From: Ectobius pallidus
Lineage: Eukaryota > Arthropoda > Insecta > Blattodea > Ectobiidae
Assembly: GCA_964059195.1 (NCBI GenBank)
Contig: CAXKWD010000002.1
Coordinates: 51,858,923 to 51,922,922, forward strand
Length of the DNA: 64,000 nt
Direction: 5' to 3'
In this document: positions 34,801 through 44,543 of the stretch, piece by piece
How positions within the stretch are numbered: the stretch's first letter is position 1
How the letters are laid out: each line of letters opens with the position of its first letter
Program-made: the position numbers and the translations under genes
Notes under the pieces: generated by a model
Database searches by the model: none
What the model was told of the DNA's origin: nothing
Seen by the model: only the letters and a program-made list of their open reading frames with translations

Positions 34801-35189
34801 AAGCGATTACACAGACAGAATGTCCATATTCATTTATTTCTTTCAAAAGTAATGGGAAGTTATTTATTCCTTCAAATGATGTGGTTAGAGTATGTAAATT
34901 AAGTGAAAGATGTTTTAGAGAGAATTTATGCAGAGGCATCAATTCAATTGTGAAAAGTAACATACCCTACAAAGTCGCAGCTGAAGCAAATGAACTAGGT
35001 TTGTTTCCCTCATTAAATACTCATGTATTGGACTTAAATCCATTGGACACTCATGTTAATAGATTGATACAAGTAATTTCATTGTCATATTTGAAAATTC
35101 GCATTAATCATGCAGTTAGGGAAACTAATAGACATAAGATTGATCACAGATCAGTCTACAATCGCCTGGCTATTTTCAAACATTTGTAA
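31886..35189 (+). CDS. P-element/THAP9-like transposase (one intron, one frameshift)
   Basis: Exon 1 (31886-31971) encodes MVNTCVVFGCNFSYY and the following residues. A GTAAGT donor and a TTTATTTCAG acceptor bound an intron at 31972-32561, and exon 2 starts at 32562. Together they give a complete THAP zinc-binding domain (about residues 1-90): C5, C10, W40, C58, H61, then AVPSVF at 80-85. A coiled coil follows (about 160-215). The P-type RNase-H-like core contains LSIDDMCLKE (Asp at about 323/324), VVFDGASSN (Asp 412), LLDACHMIKLVRN (about 453) and, after the frameshift, SQDHVELFFG (Glu at about 654). One frameshift occurs in a 7-A run (34386-34392), between KTKK and MEYLLTYKL. Otherwise it is open to TAA at 35187, about 904 residues, close to human THAP9. 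A TATAAATA lies only about 20 bp before the ATG. It is either very recently disabled or the A-run is a sequencing error. Confidence 0.93.
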
Positions 35190-35205
35190 ATATTCTGTTT
35201 ATCAA

Positions 35206-35986
35206 TTGAAGGGGCTAGTTCCATAAGGGTGTAAGGCACAAATCTTTAATTTTGAGTTTTTAACATTTATGCCTTCTCCTCATATCTCTTAAATACTCAG
35301 TGAAATATTGTACTTGTGCCTTAAACCTCTGCTCAGTTATAAGAAAAGACCTGTGAGACTGCACATTCATTCTACAGTGAGTTCCACGCAAGAGTTGGCC
35401 AATGACGCAGGTTCCTGCGGTGCGGCGGGCACAGCTCCAACTCCCGAGCGATCGGGTGAAATATCTACGCTAATAGAGCCACGGTCGGTGTAATGATTCA
35501 GGTTCTCACATTTACAGTTAAGATTACAATGAAAATAAACACGTACTTCATCACAAGAGATGTTGGAATTGTTCTCTTGTTGCATCCACACATTACTGGC
35601 ACTTTTTTTAGGAAATTTTCTTTCACGCGCATAAGTTCAGCTTCCGATATAAAGTTAATTTATCTTTTTACTAAATAATAAAATAAAGTAAATACTAAAA
35701 TAAAGGTTTTTACTAAAATAAAGTAAAAACAAATAATATGATACAAAGTAAAAAGATTTTGCTACTGTAAAAGTACTTCAGTTTTTGTTTGACATGTTTA
35801 GGTACCTCTAGTTGTAAAAAAATCCCAATACATTGTAAATTTAGCCTGTCCTTCAAAAATATATGTTATAAAATTAAACTTTAAACCACCTAGGCTACTT
35901 GTGAGTGGTAACATTGTTTAAAAACATCAAGAATTCTCGAAACCATGTCCTTCTGCCTTACGCCTTTATGGAACTAGGCCCTTCAA
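35206..35986. mobile_element. MITE inside the P element
   Basis: TTGAAGGGGCTAGTTCCATA at 35206 is mirrored by TATGGAACTAGGCCCTTCAA ending at 35986, continuing through a GGCGTAAGGCA-type block (about 35 bp per arm). The interior is non-coding and contains a GC-rich patch (GGTTCCTGCGGTGCGGCGGG). It begins 17 bp after the transposase stop codon. Confidence 0.8.
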
Positions 35987-36680
35987 TTTCAAATTTAGAA
36001 TAGGGGAGACCAAGGATACTTAAAAACCTTTTCCTTTGATTTTTTAAATTTTTCAACAAATATTTTTACTTTTTGGAGTTATGAAGACAAAGTTCATATA
36101 TTATTCTATTATTTAAAATAGTTAATATCTTGGTCAAAGTATGTTAAGGGCACCCGGAAGGTCCTATATCTGCAATGTTATATGAAAGCAACATTTTCTC
36201 TTACACTGTTTGCACTAGGGAGCATATTGAGTGGAATCTTGAACATTTTTCCTAAACTATTAGAACTAGAACAATAATTTTTTTCCTGTATGATGCTTTT
36301 GCATGTTTTTCTTTTTACCATTGGGATTTTTAGTGTACCGGTACTTATGTTTTCCTAAAGTTATTATTCTTTTAAATGAAGGATTTTTATTTTTAATTTT
36401 TTTTTTCAGTTTGGTACCGGTAGGCCATATTTTTTCTATGATTGCACTTTTAATAAAATGACTACATGTTACAAAATGTAAAGTGGCATTTCTTACAAGT
36501 TCTGAAAGTTATAAATCTCTGGTTCTTATAGTTTAGAAAAAATGCCCCCCAGTACAAGGAAAAAATTAACTTAATGAAATTGAGACTCAAACCAGTGCTT
36601 TAAAATATTTATAAGCAAGCTAAAGATGAGATAATTATGTCATTTTAAAGAGGAAAGTCCATATTTTTATAATACATAAA

Positions 36681-37296
36681 ATAACTTAATGATTCATTTA
36701 GAGCATATAGCTTTTTTCACTGACACTCACTACTGTGGTATGGCAATGTTATTTAACTTACCTACAGACAAACAACACAGAAATAAATACAGTAATCCAG
36801 GAGTCTACAAACTAAAATGCAACGACTGTCCAAAGTTCTACATAGGACATACAGGCCGAAGTTTCAAAACACGATACACAGAACACATACGAGCTCTCAA
36901 AGACTCTGACTATGCAAACCATATAATAAGCACAGGCCACAAATACGCAGACATCAATACAGACATGGATATCCTACACATTAACCACAAAGGTCATATG
37001 CTCAACACACTCGAACAATATGAAATATACAAACACACCACACAAGACAACACCAACATCTTAAACGAACAATAATTGTAATTATTACAGTTCAAATCAC
37101 ATGCACTCTACGACACAGTAATTCAAAAATGTCTTCTTAGCCACAACAGTGGCATCATGGGAGTCAGTTGCTGAAGATGGCCGCTCCACACGGTTGAAAG
37201 TGCTCCAACAAGGTAATTAACATTGCCATACCACAGTAGTGAGTGTCAGTGAAAAAAACCTATAGGCCTATGCTCTAAACGAATCATTAAGTTATT
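36681..37296 (+). mobile_element. Penelope-like retroelement fragment with inverted flanks
   Basis: 36768-37075 encodes a GIY-YIG nuclease domain: PGVYKLKCNDCPKFYIGHTG, RSFKTRYTEHIRAL, NHIISTGHKY, then a C-terminal helix region ending LEQYEIYKH. This is the C-terminal endonuclease of Penelope-like elements. The reverse transcriptase is missing. The fragment is bracketed by about 70-bp inverted repeats: ATAACTTAATGATTC...GACACTCACTACTGTGGTAT on the left, its complement at 37218-37293 on the right. Inverted partial LTR-like repeats are a known feature of this class. No frameshift is evident within the nuclease domain itself. Confidence 0.85.
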
Positions 37297-37908
37297 ACAT
37301 CACTACAAAATGGACGAAACACAAGAATATAAAATAAAGTAAAAATTAATGTTTTTGCCATTTTCACCCTTAATAAGGGCAGAATATTTATTTTAAGTGT
37401 CCCATAACATATTATTTTTCATATTAATGTATTGAAATTTGTAGTGTGTGTTTTTCTGTATAACTGTGTTGTCTTTGGACTATGTAATATTTTTAAATCT
37501 ATGTATTACTTGAATGATCTTAATAAGTTCCGCCTAGTATACCACTAATTTGATTAGGCACATGTGAAAGCTGAAGAAGAGAAAAAATAATCAGGAATGC
37601 CAGTTCACTTCTATTGAGAAATTGTTTGTATGTTTATTAGTCAGTATTTTAGCAAGGATTAAGTTATATGATGATTTTGATTTGATATAAAAACTATTAC
37701 CCAATCCGGGTTAGTATCAATACTTTAATTATATTTTCATGTTTGAACAAAGAGCTCAAGTTAACAAAAGTTACATATATTCAAATCAGTAAAACTGTGT
37801 GTTGTCAATATTTAAAAATTTGATTTAACTAAAATGACTAATTAATTATTAAAATATCACTACCTTGCTATATTGTGACATAGGATATGTAGTAGATAGT
37901 TCATGTTT

Positions 37909-39103
37909 GGGTGATTCTTCAAATACGGGAAAATTTGCGTTCCGGAGTGATATTTCCCTTCAAATTCAACTTTATAAAAAATTGAAATAAAAGTTTTTTC
38001 TACTACTTCCATACCACAACTACCACTTTGAAATGTCACTAACTTTAAATTATGATACTCCAAAACCAAATTTAATTCAATTAAATGTTATCCACATGCC
38101 CTGTCCCATACCCCGGTTTTGTATATTCTACTGCATTTTTCCACAAAACAAAATGTTACTTCCTTTTCGACTTTTTTCCTGCCAATGAGTATGATTGTGT
38201 GAAAATAAAATTGTCATTTCACCTAATGAACATAAAGAATGTCCCAAGGGTTTTTGGTCATCCACATGGCTGAAAAGAATAGAAAAATTTTCTGCAGGAA
38301 TGAGAAATTTGTATAACTGGCAACAGTGTTAGGAAGCTAACAGAGCAGCTTGTGGTTGAATTTTGCTTGCTTACAAACAGTTTGGGATTAGCAAAGGAAA
38401 GCGTTTTTATTCTCCGTCATTAACATGACTTCTAGAAAATAGGCAAAAAGTGAATATTAATTAATTTTGATTATGCACTATGATAAACCTACCAATTCAA
38501 AGTACCTGACTGAAGTTAAGCCTACAGAGGTTTAGGAATGGCTTGCTGAGACCACTTAAACTCCTTTTTTTTTTTGTCATCCACATGCCTAATTTTTGTT
38601 TCATCCACATTCCTCATAAAGGGGTACGTGGATGACTCTCAAGTCATGTAGATGATAAATGTAGGATACTATTGTGTTTGTGGTGTCTGTGACCTGTATT
38701 TAAAATCTTAAAACTGATTAAATGAATTTCTGCTTGATTCCCCCCCCCCCAACCGTAAAAACACAGTCTAGTTAAAATTGCATTGATTCCGGAGTATGCA
38801 CACAAAATTGCAAATTTGGTGCAAAATAAACTGAAGTAAACTGAGAAAAATATGAAACCACATAAAAAAAGCATATTGTTGCCAAAGTTAGTCATTAATG
38901 TGGCCTTCTGCCATCCACATGTACACGGATGTCATTCACATGGCTTTAAAAAAATATATATATAAACATTTAAGCTCTGCTGGTGTCTTATTATTATCAA
39001 GAAACCCCTGAAGTATTTTAGCAATTTTTTTGAGATTTTAAATATAAACTAAAAAATTTTGATTTTAGACACTCCAAATTTTCCCGTATTTGAAGAATGA
39101 CCC
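37909..39103. mobile_element. TIR element with repeated ATCCACATG motif
   Basis: GGGTGATTCTTCAAATACGG (37909) is mirrored by CCGTATTTGAAGAATGACCC (to 39103) with about 29 bp of near-perfect inverted repeat (continuing GAAAATTTG). Inside, TCATCCACATG or close variants occur at about 38089, 38259, 38577, 38601, 38630 (reverse), 38912 and 38932. No transposase ORF is visible. Confidence 0.75.
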
Positions 39104-39239
39104 ATATACTGATTCTTTTGATCAATGGAATGGAAGTTATCTAAAATATAGTCTTAATAAAATAATGTCCTTATTTCATTTATGCCTGTCATTTCACTGT
39201 GCGTGTTGTAATTGAGCAATACTGTAGTTTATTAATAGT

Positions 39240-39655
39240 ATTGATGTTTTTCTCTTGATTTTAAATTTGGAATGTTTTAAATTTTGGTTTTTTTATTTTT
39301 TTGGATTTTAAGATTTTTTTTAATTTTGGATATTTGGATTTTTTTACTTTGGATTATTTTTTAAAATTTGGATCTTTGAAGTTTTTATATTTTTAATTTA
39401 TTTTTATTTTTAAATTTCGAATTTTTAGACTTAAAATTTTGGATTTTCGATTTTTTAATTTGAATTTTTTAAATTTTTATTTTTTTTGAATTTTGGATAA
39501 GCCTAATTATTGAGTTGCTTGTTTTCTGTGCAGTCCGTTCCGTCACACCAAACTAATTTCGCGACGATTTTGAGCATAACACTAATTTCGTGACAATTTT
39601 GTCCGTAACGCAAGCTCTCGATTTAATCCTACCGCGACTAAAGAAGTTTCACATC
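39240..39655 (+). repeat. T-rich dispersed element, copy 1 (truncated)
   Basis: Short TTTTGGATTT-type units run for about 250 bp, then a non-simple block with two copies of ACTAATTTCGYGACRATTTTG, the sequence CAAGCTCTCGATTTA, and an end AAGAAGTTTCACATC. The same blocks occur inverted at 47466-48041. Confidence 0.75.
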
Positions 39656-40257
39656 TAAAACCTAATTTTTAGCAAGTAATAGGAACCAATACTTGAGAAA
39701 AATAGCAAGAGGACGTGCTTTTTCAATGTGGTTTCAGTGTGTTCACTAGTGGATACAAAATTTCCAATAGAAAATTGTGAAAATAGACTTTATTCTAAGT
39801 TCTCGTGATAGTTTCCCATTGAATTGCGTGTAGTTCAGTGGGTGTCTTCAGGTGAGACAAGATGGCGGCATAGCGCAAGGCTTGGCTTCACCGCCGGGAC
39901 CCAGATTGCCGGGCTGTGAGCAGCATAGGCGAACGTCATCGGCGAACTACCCAACCGAAGACGCAGAGTTCATCGATGTCAGTACCGAAACGGCGTCTCA
40001 GCGAAGGTCATGGGCCCTGAAGATTTTTGGAGGGGGTCCATGGCGAGAGAGGTCATGGGCCCCGAAGATTTATGGAGGGGGTCCGTGGCGAGAAAGGAAA
40101 AGCGACGCTGGAGTAGGGAAGCCCTCTAAAACTCTAATCCTGGTAAGTTTAACAGTTTTTGCGTTATTTGCTCCCCTTTTACCATCTGAATAGGTCATTT
40201 GAAAGGTTCAAGGCCTGATGCTGAAGAGTATGGTACCATGAGATATCTCCAGTGAAT

Positions 40258-41011
40258 TGCTTGTATTTGTGCTGGATACTAACTTCTTGGAATGATCACA
40301 TAACTAATATCTGTAATAAATTGTCAAGGATCCTGTATGTCCTTCGTATACTAGTATATACTGTAAATATAAATCATCTGAAAAATGTATACCATTCACT
40401 CTTTCATTGTCAGTTATTGTATGGAGTAGGCCTACATTTATGGGGGCATTCCTCAAATACAATAAAAATCTTTAGACTTCAGACAGCAGCTGTACATATT
40501 ATAAGTAGAAAAGCCAGTTATTATCACTATAAACTTCTATTTAATGAAAACAATATTTTAACTTTTCCAGGTATTTATATCTATACTTGCCTTGTTTATA
40601 TTAAAGAAAGACAAAATACGTATTCTCTACGGTCTGATGTTCACTGCTATAATATAAGATCCAATGGAGCTCTCAATGCAATGTATTGTCGTACATCGAA
40701 AGCTTTGAATAGTTGTAGGCAAAGCTTTGTTATTCAGCTTTTTAATCTTTTACCTACTAAAGCTAGGAGTATAAGTTTGTTACGTTTTAAAAGGATATTG
40801 CGTGAATGATTAACTCTTAAGGCTTTTTATACTATTGACGAAGTTTTTTTAATTGGTTTTATTGATATAAATTTTTGATAAATCACCTGTATACACTATG
40901 TCTAGTGTTCAATGTACGTGTATATTTATGTAATCATATGTAACTTTTACATCGACATAGCCTATTGTACGATACTGTATTTAATGGCTAAATAATAATA
41001 ATTATTATTAT
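40258..41011 (+). pseudogene. LINE (Jockey/CR1-type) 3' fragment in an array intron
   Basis: 40264-40809 encodes the post-RT part of a non-LTR polyprotein: TSWNDHITNICNKLSRILYV, LYGVGLHLWGHSS, FRLQTAAVHIISRK, ILTFPGIYIYTCLVYIK and a final LLRFKRILRE stop. About 170 bp of 3' UTR follows, ending in an (AAT/ATT)n tail. It is 5'-truncated within the reverse-transcriptase region. It interrupts the intron sequence TCTCCAGTGAA|CTATTCAG. Confidence 0.85.
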
Positions 41012-41351
41012 TATTCAGATCGTGACGGGGCACGCCGTAGCGTAATGGTTGAGGCGCTGCACTACAAACCGGAAGGTCGCGGGTTTGATCCCCGATTAGG
41101 TCGTTTGAGTTTTTCAACTGAACTATTCCTTCTGTTGGCCCTGGGGTCGACTCAGCCTCTAACAGAAATGAGTACCAGGAGCAATCCTGGGGGGTAAAGG
41201 CGGCTGATGCGTAAGGCTGACAACCTTACCACCTTCATGTGCCGAATGTCTAAAATCTGGCATCCTCAACCTTCTGGAACCCCCTGGGCCTCCATGGCCT
41301 GTATAGGGAACACTTTACATTTGTTTTACTTTTTTACTATTCAGATCGTGA
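41012..41351 (+). mobile_element. SINE (family B), full copy with 14-bp TSD
   Basis: The SINE body is 41026-41337. It has a tRNA-like head with TAGCGTAATGGTTGAGG (A box) and GGGTTTGATCCCC (B box), a body with AGTACCAGGAGCAATCCTGG and GGGCCTCCATGGCCTGTATA, and a T-rich tail. It is flanked by a perfect repeat TATTCAGATCGTGA at 41012-41025 and 41338-41351, a target duplication. It lies immediately downstream of the LINE tail. Confidence 0.92.
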
Positions 41352-42216
41352 ACTGGTTTTAAATAGATATTTTATGGTATGTTACAGATCACTGACTAAG
41401 ACAAACTTCTTCCTTATGAATACCGAAACGGCGTCTCGGCTAAGGTCATGGGCCCTGAAGATTTACGGAGGGGGTCCATGGCGAGAAAGGCAAAGCGACG
41501 CTGGAGTAGGGAAGTCCTGTATAACATCTATACTGGTGAGTTGCATTTCTCTGGAGCCTTTTGTTCCTCTTTTATAACTGAATAGTTCAGGTGAAGGATT
41601 CATGGCCTTATGCTGAAGAGTATGGTGTCGTGGTCTTTGGCCTGTGAACTATTCAGATTGTGAACTGGTTTTAATTTCATTTTTATATACGTTGCAGTTG
41701 CCGGAAGAAGAGACGAGGGCATCTTCAAGGCCTTTACCGAAGCAGCGTCCCGGCGTAGGAGTGGTTTTGTCAACATTAATACAGAAACAAGCTATCAAGC
41801 AGCATCGGCGAACGTCATCGGCGAAGATACCCGACCGAAGACGCAGAGTTCATCGATGTCAGTACCGAAACGGCGTCCAGTCGAAGGCCATGGGCCCTGA
41901 AGATTTATGAAGGGGGTCCATGGCGAGAGGGGTCATGGGCCCCGAAGATTTATGGAGGGGGGTCCATGGCGAGAAAGTCAAAGCGACGCTGGAGTAGGGA
42001 AGCCCTGTATAACATCTATACTCGTGAGTTGCATTGCGCTGGCGTTTTTAAGTTCCTCTTTTACATCTGAATATTTAACATGAGACGTTTATGGCCTTAT
42101 ACTAAAGAGTATGGTAACCTATTTCCACTGAACTATACAGATTGTGAACTGGTTTCTAATTAATGCTATTTATGTTGCAGTTCGCCACCGAAACCTAAGC
42201 CTTGCATCATCCGATT

Positions 42217-42507
42217 GCTGTCGTCGACGGATTTCTTTGTTATACGAGGAAGGGCGTTCTCATGTTGAAGCAAAACACCTGCACTCAGCAATCTCCTTCG
42301 CTTTGGCACTATCGGATTTCCACATCTTTGGACCATTAAAGGATCACCTTGGAGGGCAGAAGTTCAAGTCTGATGAAGACGTCCAATCGGCGGTGCACGA
42401 GTGGGTACAGCGTCTACCAAAAATAATTTTTCTAACGCGGTATCGAAGCACTTCCTATCCGATTTCTTAATTGCGTTGAACTAGGTGGGGACTAAGTAGA
42501 AAAATAA
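42217..42507 (+). pseudogene. mariner transposase C-terminal relic
   Basis: Encodes LALSDFHIFGPLKDHLGGQK and FKSDEDVQSAVHEWVQRLPK, then, in a shifted frame, GIEALPIRFLNCVEL and an end at TAA 42505. This is the last quarter of a mariner transposase, containing the SDFH block around the third catalytic Asp. It is frameshifted and missing the rest. Confidence 0.85.
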
Positions 42508-42596
42508 TGTACAAGCAAATATTCTTCCTGCAGTAAAATAGTGGGAAAAATTAATTGCGGTTTTCATTTGATTCTTCCTCGTATTATTACTTTTCC

Positions 42597-42634
<38 letters not shown>
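42597..42634. repeat. (ATT)n microsatellite
   Basis: Twelve or so ATT units. The poly-Asn ORF on the minus strand is its translation. Confidence 0.95.
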
Positions 42635-42636
<2 letters not shown>

Positions 42637-42639
42637 ACA

Positions 42640-43210
42640 ATATTCACAATTTTCCAGGAAAAGGTAATCTTCTACCTTTTTCCCCAACCTGCATGATGTA
42701 AACTGCGCCACGGACATTTAAATGGCGTCACCGTCATACTAACGCACCAACAGTTTCCTTTCCACTTCTCCAAACTAAGGACTGGTTATGAAATTGCGAC
42801 CACTAAAAGATAATGTACACAGTGACTCTGAGACTGTAAAACACAAGTGAATGACTCGTTAGTAAGATTGTGTTTTGATGTGCTTCGCTAGAGAAAAGTT
42901 GTTACCAACCTAAAGATAGCACAGGTAAAGCACTCGTTACCAACATACATAGAACGATACCAACCTACAGACAAGTACCGTACGTTCCCATCACCTCAAG
43001 TGCAAAAAATTGTTACTGAATAGAAACGAACTTTCACGTATTAGGTCTAACTTTTGTTTGCCTATAACTACTGCCGCAACCTACATGTCGCTGTGGCGCA
43101 GTTTACATATCTGTGTGCCGCAGTTTACATACCTCATTTTTATTCTATTTCAAATTCGGTGTCAACCGTGGCGCAGATTACATACACCCAATTTTCCATC
43201 TCATCTATCT
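42640..43210. other. No gene; degenerate GCGCAG repeats
   Basis: Around 43085-43190 a unit of the type GTGGCGCAGTTTACATA recurs three times with changes. Otherwise unassigned. Confidence 0.5.
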
Positions 43211-43212
43211 TC

Positions 43213-43887
43213 TCTATATATATAAAAGGCTTTGTCCTGACTGACTGAATGAATGACTGACTGACTGACAGGAATCAACGTACAGCCTAAACTATAACAG
43301 GTAGAGACTTGGAATTTTGACAGTACCTTCGTTTCATAATGTAGGGGCTCACTAAGAAAGGATTTTGCAAAATGTTGATTTTAAATGCCAAAAATTAAAC
43401 GTTTTTCAGAATACTTAATCCCTTTTTACACAGAATTATCAATTCCAAATCACGGAATATATTGTTGCCAATTGTATCAGATGGGTTTGGAAAAAAAATG
43501 ACATGCAAGTTTGACAAATAAGAGAAGTTATCAAAATAATTCATGTTATAAATAAATATTACAGAATGAAATCCACGAAAATAATGCAGTTACATAACTT
43601 TCTCTACCCTGGACATAGAGAAAACAAAACGAGGTATGGTAATGTGTATATTATTATATTATATCGCAGGTTTTTGGAGAGAGAAGTATGAAAGTGATCA
43701 TGCTTTCTGTTTAATTTCATCCCCAAAACAGTTTTATGGTAACATGAGAGTGGGAAATAAAATTTTCCACCTCGATATTACAACTTTATGTTACAGGAAT
43801 TTCTGTTTCTTCTTATTTGAACCCCTACCAGGCTTGCTGTGCTGTGCAAAATACAAAACCCGGGCGACGCCGGGTCTTTTAAGCTAG
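43213..43887 (+). mobile_element. Non-autonomous Helitron 1 (tandem pair)
   Basis: Starts TCTATATATATAAAAGGC and TTTGTCCTGACTGACTGA, a common 5' form of insect Helitrons (the exact first base, 43211 or 43213, is uncertain). It ends with a 3' hairpin CCCGGGCGACGCCGGG and TCTTTTAAGCTAG. There are no TIRs and no coding capacity. Confidence 0.75.
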
Positions 43888-44543
43888 TCTATATTAATAA
43901 AAATGAATTTACAAAAGGGTTGTTGCCGCATCATTTGAGAACGGCTCGACCGATTTGGCTGATTTCTTTTTTGTTGTGTTCGTAATTGTCAGGACAAGGT
44001 TTGTATAAAAGAAAATTTTTGTAAAATCCACGGGAAAAGTTGGAAATGTGAAATGAGGCACAGTTAGATAGTTCTGCTGTCAATTGTTTACATAACAAAC
44101 AAAAAGATTAAAGAATTGAAGTGTGACAAAAGAAGTGTGACAAAAGAAGTGTGACATATTCACAGTTTGAGAGTACCGCTTTCACATGTTTTCGTAACAA
44201 ACAAAAAAAGAAGTGTAATTCTTGCAACCGAGCCAAAACTGATGTTATCGATTTAATTAATATATTTGTGAAAATAATTCTTGAAGAATGAAATCCAAAA
44301 AAATAAAGCACAATGTGATGCAGTGACATAACTTTCTCTACCCTCGACACGGAAAATATCATTTTCTCACTTCACATTTTGATGTAGAATAACCGGTCGT
44401 ATTGCAGGGATAGCTTAAGTGTGTGCCAGTGAGTATGCTATATCAGAAGTCGGTAAAAAAATGCTATCTACTGATAGGTCCTTCATAAGTTAATTTCAAA
44501 TTACAAAATAAAAACCCGGGAGACGCCGGGCCTTTTAAGCTAG
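43888..44543 (+). mobile_element. Non-autonomous Helitron 2 (tandem pair)
   Basis: Begins TCTATATTAATAAAAATG with no base between it and the CTAG end of the preceding element. It ends CCCGGGAGACGCCGGG, CCTTTTAAGCTAG, then T. It shares both ends with the transposase-bearing element at 22875-24922 but lacks the 1.65-kb interior. Length 656 bp. Confidence 0.8.

Larger units (their letters stand above)
31685..39918 (+). mobile_element. P-element (THAP9-type) insertion, 8.2 kb with nested insertions
   Basis: The target sequence AGCAGCAT occurs at 31677-31684 and 39919-39926, an exact 8-bp duplication as made by P elements. The ends both start CACAG and share further blocks in order: CGGCAAT, GGCGG..GTGAAGCCA, TGC, CCGCCAT. 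They form long imperfect inverted repeats of about 90 bp, the left with an extra ATATATAGAGATAG-type stretch. Removing the element plus one target copy restores an array exon of 324 bp, matching its neighbour's 323 bp. It contains a THAP9-like transposase gene (31886-35189) and at least four later insertions (35206-35986, 36681-37296, 37909-39103, about 39240-39655). Confidence 0.85.
39927..42216 (+). repeat. Tandem exon-like array, right part
   Basis: Continues the array after the P element. 39927-40142 completes the split long exon (donor GTAAGTTT). 41388-41535 is a short exon, intron 41536-41697 (162 bp), 41698-42023 is a long exon (326 bp), intron 42024-42180 (157 bp), and another block starts at 42181 and is soon replaced by mariner sequence. 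The intron after 40142 was enlarged by a LINE fragment and a SINE but keeps its normal right border (GTATGTTACAG, to 41387). Confidence 0.75.
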
